Positions 33,624 to 42,918 are shown, counted from the stretch's first letter. The stretch: 64,000 nucleotides of DNA from Rhodoferax sp. (GCA_003133245.1 PKWM01000022.1:62001-126000); one strand, 5' to 3'. Notes: generated by a model from the letters alone, not told the origin. Numbers and translations: made by a program.

Positions 33624-34514
33624 TTATTCCGGGATGTTGGCGCGTGGTTTTAATAAAACCGTACTCATTGCCGCCAGAATAAGCCCCATCGCCGCATAGT
33701 CTTGCCAGTGCGGCGTTTCGCCCAATATCCAGGCACCGGAGAACACGCCGACGACCGGAATCATCATCACCGACAAGCTGGAGGCAATGGGCGGCAGCGT
33801 GCGGGCCATTTGAAACCACACCACGTGAGCAAAGCCGAACACGATGCCGGCGTTGAAAACGATGGCGCCCCATTCAATGGCATTGGGCCAGCGCCACGCC
33901 GAACGCTCGAACAATACCGCCGCCGCTCCCAGCGCCAGGGTCGTGATTGCGAGCATCCAGAAAGTGAGCGCTATAGTGGGCATGTCGATTTGGGATTTCT
34001 TCAGCGCGACGGTGCCGTAGCCCCAACCGGCGGCCGCAATCAGTACCAGTATGCTACCCAGCGGATGACCGCTCAAAGTCGCGAATTCGCTCGACAGCAG
34101 CAGCAATGCGCCGGCCAAGGCGCAGGCGACGCCAAGCCACGCCATGCGTGTCACCCGTTCGCGAAAAAACAGCAGGCCACTGAGCACTGCCCAAACCGGC
34201 ATCGTGTAACCAAGGATGGCAGCGCGGCCCGACGACAGCATGCTTACCCCAAGAATAATACAGAGGTGCCAGATCATCATGTTGGGTACCGCGAGTCTGG
34301 CGATGATCGAAAGCTGCCCCGGTGGAATGTTTAGCGAAATGCCGCGCAACCTGGCAACCAGCCAGATTGCGGGCAGGCCGCCGATCATGGAAAGGGTTCG
34401 GAAAGTGATCGGAGGAAACTCGGTCACACCGATTTTCATGATCGGCCAATTGATTCCCCAACACAGGGTGATCAGGATCAGGAGAATCCAATTTCTTCGG
34501 CTAAGTGAACGCAT
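33624..34514 (-). CDS. EamA/DMT-superfamily transporter
   Basis: A 296-residue protein with ten predicted hydrophobic helices in two EamA halves (NWILLILITLCWGINWPIMK, GVACALAGALLLL; LIAAAGWGYGTVALKK, ILGETPHWQDYAAMGLILAA). DMT exporters move metabolites such as amino acids or drugs out of the cell; the substrate is not predictable. It converges on the tRNA-Gly copy 2. Confidence 0.87.
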   Translation of the reverse strand: MRSLSRRNWILLILITLCWGINWPIMKIGVTEFPPITFRTLSMIGGLPAIWLVARLRGISLNIPPGQLSIIARLAVPNMMIWHLCIILGVSMLSSGRAAILGYTMPVWAVLSGLLFFRERVTRMAWLGVACALAGALLLLSSEFATLSGHPLGSILVLIAAAGWGYGTVALKKSQIDMPTIALTFWMLAITTLALGAAAVLFERSAWRWPNAIEWGAIVFNAGIVFGFAHVVWFQMARTLPPIASSLSVMMIPVVGVFSGAWILGETPHWQDYAAMGLILAAMSTVLLKPRANIPE

Positions 34515-34656
34515 CGTGCAACGATAGCACAGCGGTCAGAAAAAATTCAATGACTCTTGCAGACTGTCTGCCGATCTACGCTTATCGGAACTGCTCAACA
34601 TAGCATCTTAAATAATGCATCGACAACTGATCAAATCCGAACCGGCAATAGCACGC

Positions 34657-34953
34657 TTACGGCTTGTCTTCAAGAAAACGATCCAGATTTTTCACGATTT
34701 CACGTTTGATGCTTGATTTGAACGTGTCCAGCAAAAAACCGAGTTGCGCGTTGATTTCGAACTTATTCTGGGTGACCGACAAGCGGCCCTGAACCCCGGG
34801 CCTTGTGAAACACACTTCATCTTCCACCTCGCCCTCCTCGTAAACGCAGGTCATGCCGAAATCTTTTTCGACTTGTTCGGCCCATTGGAAAGCGATTTTT
34901 CGCGCCTCGGTCAAACCAAGCGAATGCTTGCGCAGGATATGAAGATCAGCCAC
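34657..34953 (-). CDS. polyhydroxyalkanoic acid system family protein
   Basis: A 98-residue protein matching the small PHA-system/granule-region family: MADLHILRKHSLGLTEARKI, QWAEQVEKDFGMTCVYEEGE, LGFLLDTFKSSIKREIVKNL. Such proteins are encoded in PHA-producing proteobacteria; their biochemical role is not settled. Full length for the family. It stands alone, with 280 bases to the next gene on the other strand. Confidence 0.85.
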   Translation of the reverse strand: MADLHILRKHSLGLTEARKIAFQWAEQVEKDFGMTCVYEEGEVEDEVCFTRPGVQGRLSVTQNKFEINAQLGFLLDTFKSSIKREIVKNLDRFLEDKP

Positions 34954-35126
34954 TGGAATGCTCCGTTGTGAGTGAGTTTGAACGAGCGCAGGGAACCTGC
35001 GCTTCGGGGTGTGAGTGAATCGGTGACGTCATCATGCTACAAACCAATTCACGGCACCAGCGGCAAAGGCGTCATCCCGCCCGAACGGGTTGGTCCTGGA
35101 GAAATTTTCCATGACTTACACGCTTA

Positions 35127-35203
35127 TGTGCGCTAACGCACAGATGACTTTCCAACAAGATGCCACTCTTCAATCTGTCTACATTCATTGGTTCATTTGA
35201 ACC
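35127..35203. promoter_or_regulatory. two palindromes upstream of the metal-ATPase cluster
   Basis: TGTGCG-CTAA-CGCACA (35127-35142) and GGTTCA-TT-TGAACC (35190-35203) are perfect inverted repeats in the 280-base gap before the cluster's first gene (start 35234). Both are of operator size. No regulator gene is adjacent, so the binding protein is unknown. The rest of 34954-35233 shows no gene. Confidence 0.35.
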
Positions 35204-35233
35204 GGCTTTGTTCAATCTATCCAGGAGAAATAA

Positions 35234-35818
35234 GTGGTAACAGTAAAGAAAAAAAGTACGTCTCAGCCTCTGCATCAACAGGCTGCGGAACTGCGTAAAG
35301 CGAACAGAGCCAAAAGTAATCACGCGACAAAGGCGAACGCTGCCGGGCAGAACAAGATAACGGACCGTGCATTTACGGAACACGCCGATCCGTCTTCTCC
35401 GGGGTGGGCGTCCATCGCTGGAGATAGCAAACAAAGCAGCGGTCTGGTTGCCCGAGGCAAAGCCCTGCTTTCTGACGAGGCGGGCGGCGTTGCAACTGCA
35501 GCGGCAATCGTCGTCGGTGCAGCATTGATTGAGGTCGAGCTAATCCCCGGCCTTATCATCGGAGCGGGTGCCATTTTGCTGGGCAAACTGTTCCCCGAAA
35601 TGGGCAGCTATGTGCGCCCGATGGTCAAGAGCGCTGTGCGTGCCGGTTTCTCCATGAGCCAAAAGGCCCGTGAAGTGATGGCCGAAGCGAATGAACAAGT
35701 TCATGATCTGGTCGCCGAAGTGAAGCACGAACAGGGGCAACACCAACCGCAGTCTGCCAAGCGCAACCATGCCTCGAGCAAAGTTGCAGTTGCAACCGGC
35801 GATTTGCCTGTGCACTGA
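35234..35818 (+). CDS. DUF5132-like membrane-associated protein
   Basis: A 194-residue protein starting at GTG 35234, supported by an AGGAGA site 5 bases upstream of it. The Lys-rich polar N-terminus (1-75) is followed by one or two hydrophobic segments (about 80-120: VATAAAIVVGAALIEVELIP, LIIGAGAILLGKLF) and a polar C-terminal half. The hydrophobic core resembles DUF5132, a small family found next to HMA-domain proteins and P-type ATPases. Its stop is 2 bases before the HMA2-like gene. Function unknown, probably an accessory of the ATPase. Confidence 0.65.
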   Translation: MVTVKKKSTSQPLHQQAAELRKANRAKSNHATKANAAGQNKITDRAFTEHADPSSPGWASIAGDSKQSSGLVARGKALLSDEAGGVATAAAIVVGAALIEVELIPGLIIGAGAILLGKLFPEMGSYVRPMVKSAVRAGFSMSQKAREVMAEANEQVHDLVAEVKHEQGQHQPQSAKRNHASSKVAVATGDLPVH

Positions 35819-35820
35819 CC

Positions 35821-36420
35821 GTGGACACCAGTGTACGCAAGGCCGCAAAACCTGCGCGCATCGTCCACCACGTTCCCGGTCGACTTCGCATCAAGGTGAT
35901 GGACGCTCGGGCGGAGGCGGATTTTTTTACCGCCGTGCAGCGGGCGATTGGCATATTGCCTGGTGTGGCTTCAGTGCGCGTCAATCCTGCTTCGTCCAGC
36001 ATCGTTGTCGATTACAGACCGTCTGACACCACGTTCCATTCCCGACTCCAAGAGGATCCAGAGGTGAGCTCCTGGCTTCGCCTGGAAGGTGAGGACCTGC
36101 TATTCACCGAAATTGAGGAGACGCTTGCTGCGGGTGTGCGCTATCTTGAACGTCACTCCTACCTGGCGGAATCCATCGTGTCCACCGCCGAGCATCTGGA
36201 CTTCAACCTGCGCACAGCCAGTCACGGGTATCTGGACCTCAAGGTGTTGTTGCCGCTGGGCGTTGCAGCTGCAACGTCCCTGCGCAAGGCGCGCCACAGG
36301 GGAACGCCCGTGTGGCTCACGCTGAGCATATTCGCGTTCAATACATTTATCACATTGCACCGCGATCGCATCGGCGCTCCCGTTGTTCAAATCGTCTCTC
36401 GTCCCAAACGGCGTGCGTGA
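35821..36420 (+). CDS. HMA2-domain-containing protein
   Basis: A 199-residue protein from GTG 35821. Residues 12-62 form an HMA2-type ferredoxin-like domain (RIVHHVPGRLRIKVMDARAE, GILPGVASVRVNPASSSIVV) without the CxxC of classical metal-binding HMA domains. A helical middle part and one hydrophobic segment (about 138-180) follow. Gene order (DUF5132-like, HMA2, P-type ATPase, with spacings of 2 bases and an overlap) indicates one operon. Likely membrane-anchored partner of the ATPase. Confidence 0.75.
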   Translation: MDTSVRKAAKPARIVHHVPGRLRIKVMDARAEADFFTAVQRAIGILPGVASVRVNPASSSIVVDYRPSDTTFHSRLQEDPEVSSWLRLEGEDLLFTEIEETLAAGVRYLERHSYLAESIVSTAEHLDFNLRTASHGYLDLKVLLPLGVAAATSLRKARHRGTPVWLTLSIFAFNTFITLHRDRIGAPVVQIVSRPKRRA

Positions 36421-38581
36421 TTTACAAATCTGCGGTAGTCCATCCGCTTCAACTCCGAACTTCATGGTGCTGCATGAGGTGCCGGGTCGTTGCCGTCTGA
36501 GAGTCTCCCGTTTACGCGTCGATCGCGTGCTGCGCGAGAGCGTGGAACGAAGGCTTAAAGCCAGCCCTTTGGTGGACAGCTTTCGATTTAACCTGGCCTG
36601 TGAGTCGGTCACCGTCGAGCATCAAGGACCGATCGAAACCCTCTTTGCTTTGCTACTGGAGCCGGGAACTGTCTCAGTGCCTGAGGGCACTCAAGGCAGT
36701 GTCATCAAAACCTTGCCAGTCGCTGGCCACCAGCAGCCTGTGTACTCACTCGCCTGGGCCGGCGCGGCTCTGGTGTTGGGACCGACTGCCGGTGTTGCCT
36801 TCGCCATGCTTTCGCTTCTGATCACAGGGTTGCCGATCTGGCGCCGGGCTTTGACCACCCTCGTCTACGAACAACGACTGAACGTCGATTTTCTGGACGG
36901 ACTCGCACTGGCCATTGCAGTCCTGCGCCAGCAGCCGCGCACCGGTGCATTAATTGCGTTGATGGTGCATCTGGGCGATCTGGTACGTGAGCTTACGGCG
37001 CGTCAATCGCGCGGCCACATCCGCCAGCTGCTCGACTTTCAGACGGTGCAAGCCCGACGCCTTGAGGTTGATGGCAGCGTTACCCTGGTGGCAGCGCAGA
37101 CTCTGATAGCCGATCAGATGGCACTGATGCTGGCCGGCGATCTGGTGCCTGCAGACGGCAGAGTAAGCAGCGGGGTGGCTGCAGTGGATCAACGCCACAT
37201 CACGGGAGAAGCAGCGCCCGCCACGCGGCGCGTTGGCGACATGGTGTTTGCCGGCTCTTCTGTTGTTGAAGGATCCATCACGGTCAAAATCACCGAGGCA
37301 GGGGCCGACACCGCAGTGGCAAAAATTGTCGCATCGATCGAATCAGCGCCGGTGGGCGAGACACGCATTCAGAATTACGCCGAGCAATTCGCTGACCGCC
37401 TGGTGGCACCCCTATTGGGTGCCAACATCGCCCTGCTGGCAGCGACGGGTAACCTGGACCGTTTCATGTCGCTGGCCATCGTGGACTATGGCACGGGTAT
37501 CCGGATCGCGGCGCCCACCAGCGTGCTGGCTTCCATGACTCGGGCGGCGCGCCAGGGCATCCTGATCAAGAGCGGACGCCATGTCGAGCACCTGGCCACG
37601 CTGCGTGGCATTGCCTTCGACAAGACTGGTACGCTGACATGCGGGCGCCTGGCCGTGCTCGAGGTGCAGCCATTTTGTGCCGGGCTGAATGCCGACCGCG
37701 TACTGCAGCTGGCCGCTGCCGCTGAGGCGGAGCTGCGCCATCCGGTCGCGCGCGCGCTGGTGTCGCATGCTCGCGATGTGCGCGGCCTGATCCTGCCGCT
37801 CTGTCAGAACGTTCAGTTCGCGATCGGCTTGGGGGTTACGGCAGAAGTCGCGGGACACCGCATTCACATCGGTAGCGAGCGTTACCTGCGCAGTTTGAGT
37901 ATCGCAACCGGCAAAGCCCGCACTTATTTGGTCAACATGGAACGCCAAGGCCACATCGCATTGCTGGTGGCGCTCGACGACAGCCTGATTGGCGCGATAG
38001 CCTGCAGCGACGAACCGCGGCCTGAAGCGCACGCAGTCATAGCAGGCCTGCGCCGGCGCGGTGTGCGCGAGATTGTGATGCTGTCCGGCGACCGCGACGG
38101 CGTCGCCCGGCGCGTAGCTCAGTCGGTTGGAATTGACAAGGTCTATTCCGAGGTGCTGCCGCGCGACAAAGCCGAGATCGTGCGCACCCTGCGCATAGCC
38201 AATGGTCCGTTCGCCATGATAGGCGATGGCGTCAACGACTCTCCGGCCTTGGCGCAAGCCGACGTTGGTATCTCGCTGGTTGACGGCGCCGATATCGCAC
38301 GCGCCGCTGCTGATGTCGTGCTCATGGAAGAAGGCCTGCATCTGCTGTTGCCGGCAATCGACATCAGTCGCGATGCGCTTGCGTTGGTGCGCCAAAACTA
38401 CACCTTGATCGCGGGGGCCAACACACTGGCACTGGCGCTGGCGTTGCCAAGCGGGTGGATGTCACCTGTCGCCTGTACGCTGCTGAGCAATGGCTCGGCA
38501 TTGCTGGCGACAATGAACGCGATGAGGCCTCTTTTGGCACCTAGGACGAGGGGTCCGCTGACGCTTGAGAGCGTGACCTAA
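36383..38581 (+). CDS. P1B-like P-type ATPase lacking the CPx motif
   Basis: A 732-residue P-type ATPase. An N-terminal HMA2-like segment (VLHEVPGRCRLRV) is followed by membrane helices, the actuator motif ITGEA (273-277), the phosphorylation motif DKTGTLT (Asp413) and GDGVNDSPAL (from 614). These are the core catalytic elements for ATP-driven ion transport. The transmembrane segment that in P1B pumps carries CPC, SPC or CPx reads DYGTGIRIAAP (368-378), with no Cys. Substrate therefore unknown; the pump sits in the inner membrane. Start is uncertain: TTG 36383, GTG 36413 or ATG 36464. It overlaps the HMA2 gene if the first two are used. Confidence 0.85.
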   Translation: MFKSSLVPNGVRDLQICGSPSASTPNFMVLHEVPGRCRLRVSRLRVDRVLRESVERRLKASPLVDSFRFNLACESVTVEHQGPIETLFALLLEPGTVSVPEGTQGSVIKTLPVAGHQQPVYSLAWAGAALVLGPTAGVAFAMLSLLITGLPIWRRALTTLVYEQRLNVDFLDGLALAIAVLRQQPRTGALIALMVHLGDLVRELTARQSRGHIRQLLDFQTVQARRLEVDGSVTLVAAQTLIADQMALMLAGDLVPADGRVSSGVAAVDQRHITGEAAPATRRVGDMVFAGSSVVEGSITVKITEAGADTAVAKIVASIESAPVGETRIQNYAEQFADRLVAPLLGANIALLAATGNLDRFMSLAIVDYGTGIRIAAPTSVLASMTRAARQGILIKSGRHVEHLATLRGIAFDKTGTLTCGRLAVLEVQPFCAGLNADRVLQLAAAAEAELRHPVARALVSHARDVRGLILPLCQNVQFAIGLGVTAEVAGHRIHIGSERYLRSLSIATGKARTYLVNMERQGHIALLVALDDSLIGAIACSDEPRPEAHAVIAGLRRRGVREIVMLSGDRDGVARRVAQSVGIDKVYSEVLPRDKAEIVRTLRIANGPFAMIGDGVNDSPALAQADVGISLVDGADIARAAADVVLMEEGLHLLLPAIDISRDALALVRQNYTLIAGANTLALALALPSGWMSPVACTLLSNGSALLATMNAMRPLLAPRTRGPLTLESVT

Positions 38582-38582
38582 G

Positions 38583-38700
38583 GATTGGCGGGCAGGTGAA
38601 TCTTCCCTACTTCTGTCAGCCGCGCAGCAAAACACCGTTGTGGGTGTCGCCCTGTCCGGCGGCGGCAGTCGGGCCGCACTCTACGGCGCGGCCTCCATGA
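38583..38700 (+). pseudogene. patatin-like phospholipase N-terminal relic
   Basis: Directly after the ATPase stop, one frame reads DWRAGESSLLLSAAQQNTVV then GVALSGGGSRAALYGAAS. GGGSRA is the oxyanion-hole motif of patatin-like phospholipases. The similarity stops there: the nucleophile GxSxG part and the rest of the gene are missing. Relic of a lost gene. Confidence 0.5.
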
Positions 38701-38811
38701 CTTGGTGCGGCGATGCTTCGCATATCGAAATTCGCGAACCGGGCGTGGCTGCGTGCAAAGCGGATTTTTCACCCAAGTTTCACGCAGGCCCATAGTGCGA
38801 TACTTGGCCTG

Positions 38812-40131
38812 ATGCTTCAGATATCCATGCTCACGGATGAGGCGCTGCTCAATCAGCTGCAGCGTGCTGCGTTCGATTACTTCCTGCAGACGGTGAACCC
38901 GCTCAACGGACTGATTGCCGACACTTCTCGTGACAACTCCCCTGTCAGCATCGCGGTGGTCGGGTTTGCGCTGTCGTCGTATCCGGTGGCGGTAGAACGG
39001 GGCTGGATCGAGCGTGCCGATGCGGCCCAACGCAGCCTCGCGGCATTGCGTTTCTTCCGCGACAGCGATCAGAGCGGTAGCCCCACCGCGACGGGTTTCA
39101 AGGGGTTCTACTATCATTTTCTCGACAGTCGCACTGGCGCTCGTGTCTGGCGCTCGGAACTGTCGATGATCGACACCGCGTTGCTCATCGCTGGCGCGTT
39201 GACCGCGAGCATGTATTTCACGGCAGATACAAACGATGAGATCGAACTGCGTGGACTGGTCGACTTTCTATATCGTCGCATCGACTGGCATTGGGCACAG
39301 AATGACGGCGAGACAATCCGGCAAGGCTGGAAACCCGAATGCGGGTTCCTGCACTACGGCTGGGAAGGCTATAGCGAAGCTATTCTGCTGTACGTGCTTG
39401 CCATGGGTTCGCCCACGCACCCGATCGTAGGCGATTGCTACAAGGCATGGACTGCCACCTACCAGTGGGAAAACCTGTACAACCATGACTATCTCTACGC
39501 GGGTCCGCTGTTTGTGCATCATTTTTCGCACGCATGGATTGATTTTCGTGGTATTCGTGACCGTTTCATGCGCGAGAAGCGCTCGGACTATTTCGAAAAC
39601 AGCCGACGCGCCGCCTATATCCATCGCGAATACGCTCAGCGCAACCCGCACGAATTCGCTGGCTACGATGAAAACTGCTGGGGCCTGTCTGCCTGCGATG
39701 GCCCAAGCGATGAGCAGCCGGATCTGTGCAACGAGCCGCGCCGTCTGTTCGGTTATGCCGCCCGTGGCGTGCCGTTTGGGCCGGACGACGGCACTGTGTC
39801 TCCTGCGTCGGTACTGGCGTCGCTGCCGTTCGCGCCCGAGATCGTCCTGGACACCGTGCGCAGCATGATCGCGCGCTACCCGGAGATATTGCACGATGGT
39901 CGTTTGGCGAGCAGTTTCAACCCGACGCTGACCGATGCCAATAAATGTGCATGGGTTTCCGCGGGGCACTTCGGGCTCGATCAGGGCATCGTGCTGATGA
40001 TGATAGAAAACCATCGCACCGAGCGGATCTGGCAGTTAATGCACGGATGCCGGTACGTCAGGAACGGCTTGCACAAGGCCGGATTTCGCGGTGGCTGGCT
40101 TCAAGCACCGCCCGTCGATGGAGCAAGCTGA
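38812..40131 (+). CDS. GH144/glycoamylase-type protein
   Basis: A 439-residue alpha/alpha-barrel-type protein of the glycoamylase/GH144 family, members of which act on beta-glucans or related oligosaccharides. Seen are AFDYFLQTVNPLNGLIADTS, VGFALSSYPVAVERGW, GFYYHFLDSRTGARVW (a family hallmark), LSMIDTALLIAG, HYGWEGYSEAILLYVLAMGS, PLFVHHFSHAWIDFRGI and NPTLTD. No signal peptide, so possibly cytoplasmic. ATG 38812 is preferred over 38713. The stop overlaps the flavoprotein start (TGATG), so the two are translationally coupled. Confidence 0.8.
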   Translation: MLQISMLTDEALLNQLQRAAFDYFLQTVNPLNGLIADTSRDNSPVSIAVVGFALSSYPVAVERGWIERADAAQRSLAALRFFRDSDQSGSPTATGFKGFYYHFLDSRTGARVWRSELSMIDTALLIAGALTASMYFTADTNDEIELRGLVDFLYRRIDWHWAQNDGETIRQGWKPECGFLHYGWEGYSEAILLYVLAMGSPTHPIVGDCYKAWTATYQWENLYNHDYLYAGPLFVHHFSHAWIDFRGIRDRFMREKRSDYFENSRRAAYIHREYAQRNPHEFAGYDENCWGLSACDGPSDEQPDLCNEPRRLFGYAARGVPFGPDDGTVSPASVLASLPFAPEIVLDTVRSMIARYPEILHDGRLASSFNPTLTDANKCAWVSAGHFGLDQGIVLMMIENHRTERIWQLMHGCRYVRNGLHKAGFRGGWLQAPPVDGAS

Positions 40132-41657
40132 TGTCACTGCTGAACAACGCATCGATCACCCCGCCGCAGCATGCCGATGAGCGCGAACGCCTTGCCGATG
40201 TGCACCCTGCCACGTGGGAAAACCCGAAGCCCGCAGATCGCTACCACCTGGTGATTGTCGGTGCTGGCGCAGCAGGCCGGACCGCTGCGGAAATGGCTGC
40301 CACGCTCGGCGCCAAAGTTGCACTGATCGAACGCCATCTGAGCGGCGACGGTCGTCTGAACGCGGGTTCCGTAATACCATCGAAAGCGATCATCCGCACC
40401 TCGCGCCTGTACGCTGAAATGCGTGACGCCAAGCGCTATGGCGCGCAGATGCCAGGCGATATCCGCGTGGACTTTGCCGCCGTGATGGAGCGCGTGCGGC
40501 GTATCCGTACCCACCTCAGCGGTGGCGATTCGGTCCGGCGGCTGACCGCCGTCGGCGTGGATATGTTTTTCGGCGAAGTACGCTTCACCGGAACCGATAC
40601 GCTGACGGTCGATGGCGAAAAGCTGCGCTTCAAAAAGGCCATGATCGCGACCGGCGCGCGACCGGATTCCTCCGTCATTCCCGGCCTGACGGAGGCCGGC
40701 TACCTGACCAACGAGAACGTGTTTGAGCTGACCGAACTGCCGCGCCGCCTGCTGGTGATCGGCGGCGGCCCGCTGGCCTGTGAACTGGCCCAGGTTTTCT
40801 GTCGCTTGGGTGCACAAACCACCATCGTGCAGGACCTGCCCCTATTTCTGGGCGGGGAAGAACGCGACGCGGCACAGATTCTGTCGGATGCGTTTGCACG
40901 CGACGGCATCGAGGTGCGTCTGAATACCAGCGTGGTTGCGGTGCGCGTGGAAGATGGACAGAAACTGGTCGATCTGGTTAGCGACGACTATAAGTACACC
41001 ATCGCAGTCGATGCGATCTTCATCAGCATTGGCCGTTCGCCGAATGTTGAAGGACTTAACCTGGAAGCTGCCGGCGTTGACTACGATGCCATCGTCGGTA
41101 TTCGTGCCGATGATTTTCTGCGCACCAGCAATCCGCATATCTATGCCGCCGGAGACGTCTCCCTGAAGGACAAGTACACCCATACCGCCACCGCCTCGGC
41201 GCGCATCGTGGTACGGAACGCGCTGTTGCGGGGTCGCGAGCGGCTGAGCGCGCTGGTCATCCCGTGGTGCACCTTCACCGACCCGGAAATCGCCCACGTT
41301 GGTCTGTATGTGCGGGAAGCCATCCGCCAGAGCATCCCTATCAAGACCTTCACCATCCCGATGCACGAAGTTGATCGTGCGGTGACCGACAGCGAGGATG
41401 GAGGCTTCGTGAAAATCCACGTCAGAGAGCGAACAGATCAGATTCTTGGCGCCACCATCGTTGCCCACCATGCCGGGGACATGATCAACGAGATCACCCT
41501 GGCGATGGTGGCAGGTATCGGTCTGCGCACGCTTGCCCAGGTCATCCACGCCTACCCGACGCAGGCCGAAGCGATCAAGAAGGCGGCGGACGCCTACAAC
41601 CGCACGCGTCTGACACCTCGGATCCAATCGCGACTGCATCGCTGGTTTTCGCGGTGA
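40131..41657 (+). CDS. mercuric-reductase-like FAD oxidoreductase lacking both redox cysteines
   Basis: A 508-residue protein with the pyridine nucleotide-disulfide oxidoreductase layout. It has an FAD motif VIVGAGAAGRTAA (about 41-53), an NAD(P) motif VIGGGPLACELA, FISIGRSPN, YAAGDV and a C-terminal dimerisation domain with HAYPTQAEAIKKA (conserved His and Glu). The CxxxxC active-site disulfide is absent: the equivalent stretch reads SGDGRLNAGSVIPSK (71-85), Arg75 and Ser80 standing where Cys is expected, with one extra residue before PSK. It therefore cannot use the usual dithiol chemistry. Coupled to the GH144 gene. Confidence 0.85.
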   Translation: MSLLNNASITPPQHADERERLADVHPATWENPKPADRYHLVIVGAGAAGRTAAEMAATLGAKVALIERHLSGDGRLNAGSVIPSKAIIRTSRLYAEMRDAKRYGAQMPGDIRVDFAAVMERVRRIRTHLSGGDSVRRLTAVGVDMFFGEVRFTGTDTLTVDGEKLRFKKAMIATGARPDSSVIPGLTEAGYLTNENVFELTELPRRLLVIGGGPLACELAQVFCRLGAQTTIVQDLPLFLGGEERDAAQILSDAFARDGIEVRLNTSVVAVRVEDGQKLVDLVSDDYKYTIAVDAIFISIGRSPNVEGLNLEAAGVDYDAIVGIRADDFLRTSNPHIYAAGDVSLKDKYTHTATASARIVVRNALLRGRERLSALVIPWCTFTDPEIAHVGLYVREAIRQSIPIKTFTIPMHEVDRAVTDSEDGGFVKIHVRERTDQILGATIVAHHAGDMINEITLAMVAGIGLRTLAQVIHAYPTQAEAIKKAADAYNRTRLTPRIQSRLHRWFSR

Positions 41658-41694
41658 GGGCTGCTCCGAAATTGCCGCCGTCAATCCGACAGTC

Positions 41695-42918
41695 TCAGCG
41701 CCGTTCCACGTTCGGCAGGAAAACCGTAAGCAGACCGATCAGCGGCAGGAAGGAACAGACGCGGTACACCGTCTCGATGCCGGTCACATCGGCGATCAGG
41801 CCCAGCGCCGCCGCGCCCAAGCCAGCCAGCCCGAACGAGAAACCGTAGAACATCCCGGCAACCAGGCCCACGCGTCCGGGCAGAAGGTACTGCGCATAGA
41901 TCAGGATGGCGGAGAAAGCCGAGGCCAGGGTCAGCCCGATCAGCACCGACAGCACGCCAGTCCAGAACAGCGTGGCGTAGGGCAGCATCAGCGCGAACGG
42001 GAACGCGCCCAGGATGGAGAACCAGATCACCGGCTTGCGCCCGAACCGGTCGCCGATCGGGCCGCCAACGAGGGTGCCCACCGCCACCGCGCCGAGGAAG
42101 AGGAACAGATGGATCTGTGCGGCCTGCACCGACAGGTGAAATTTCTGGATCAGGTAGAACGTGTAGTACGAGCTCAAGCTGGCGGTGTACACGTTCTTTG
42201 AGAACAGTAGCGCCACCAGCACGGCGATAGCAACCAGTACCTTGGCGCGTGGCAGGGCGGCGCGGGTTGGCGGCGCCTGCCGGCGGCCGCGGCGTTCCAC
42301 CATCGAGGGGTGCCGGCTGTACCAGACGCTGACATTGATCAGCAGCACAATGGCCAGTAGCGCCGCCAGCGAGAACCAAGCGATGCTGGCTTGTCCGCGT
42401 GCCACCACGACAAACGCCGCCAGCAGCGGCCCGATGGCGGACCCGGTGCTGCCGCCCACCTGGAACAGAGACTGCGCGAGGCCGTAGCGCCCGCCGGACG
42501 CCATGTGCGCCACCCGCGCTGCCTCGGGATGGAACACCGAGGAGCCGATCCCCACCAGCGCCGCCGCCAGCAGGATAACCGGATAGGAGCTGGCGACCGA
42601 CAGCAGCAGCAGCCCGGCCAGACTGCAGCCCATCCCCAGCGGCAGCGAGAACGGCAGCGGCCGCCGGTCGGTGACCATGCCCACCACCGGCTGCAGCAGC
42701 GAGGCGGTGAACTGGAAGGCTAGTGTGATCAGCCCGATCTGGCCAAAATCCAGGTGATAGGAATCCTTCAGGATTGGGTAGATCGCTGACAGCAGCGACT
42801 GGTTCATGTCGTTGAGCAGGTGGCAGATGCTCAACGACACCAAGATGGCGAAGTTTGCGTTGGCCGAGGCCACGCTGTGGGCCGAGGGCTGGGTGGCGAC
42901 GATGGTGTTCTCGCTCAA
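41695..42918 (-). CDS. MFS transporter, fosmidomycin-resistance (Fsr) type
   Basis: A 407-residue major facilitator with about twelve helices. Features of the Fsr group: SICHLLNDMNQSLLSAIYPI, LALQF-like LITLAFQFTASLLQPVVGMV, GIGSSVFHPEAARVAHMASG and LFQVGGSTGSAIGPL. Fsr-type proteins export drugs or metabolites by proton antiport; the true substrate is unknown. Convergent with the flavoprotein gene, 37 bases apart. Confidence 0.86.
   Translation of the reverse strand: MSENTIVATQPSAHSVASANANFAILVSLSICHLLNDMNQSLLSAIYPILKDSYHLDFGQIGLITLAFQFTASLLQPVVGMVTDRRPLPFSLPLGMGCSLAGLLLLSVASSYPVILLAAALVGIGSSVFHPEAARVAHMASGGRYGLAQSLFQVGGSTGSAIGPLLAAFVVVARGQASIAWFSLAALLAIVLLINVSVWYSRHPSMVERRGRRQAPPTRAALPRAKVLVAIAVLVALLFSKNVYTASLSSYYTFYLIQKFHLSVQAAQIHLFLFLGAVAVGTLVGGPIGDRFGRKPVIWFSILGAFPFALMLPYATLFWTGVLSVLIGLTLASAFSAILIYAQYLLPGRVGLVAGMFYGFSFGLAGLGAAALGLIADVTGIETVYRVCSFLPLIGLLTVFLPNVERR

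Noticed and set aside
37412-38395. 327-codon minus-strand frame inside the P-type ATPase
   Set aside because: Antisense shadow; the ATPase motifs on the plus strand are unambiguous.
39945-40130. 5' extension of the flavoprotein frame upstream of 40131
   Set aside because: It lies within the GH144 gene in another frame; ATG 40131 overlaps that gene's stop and precedes the conserved part.
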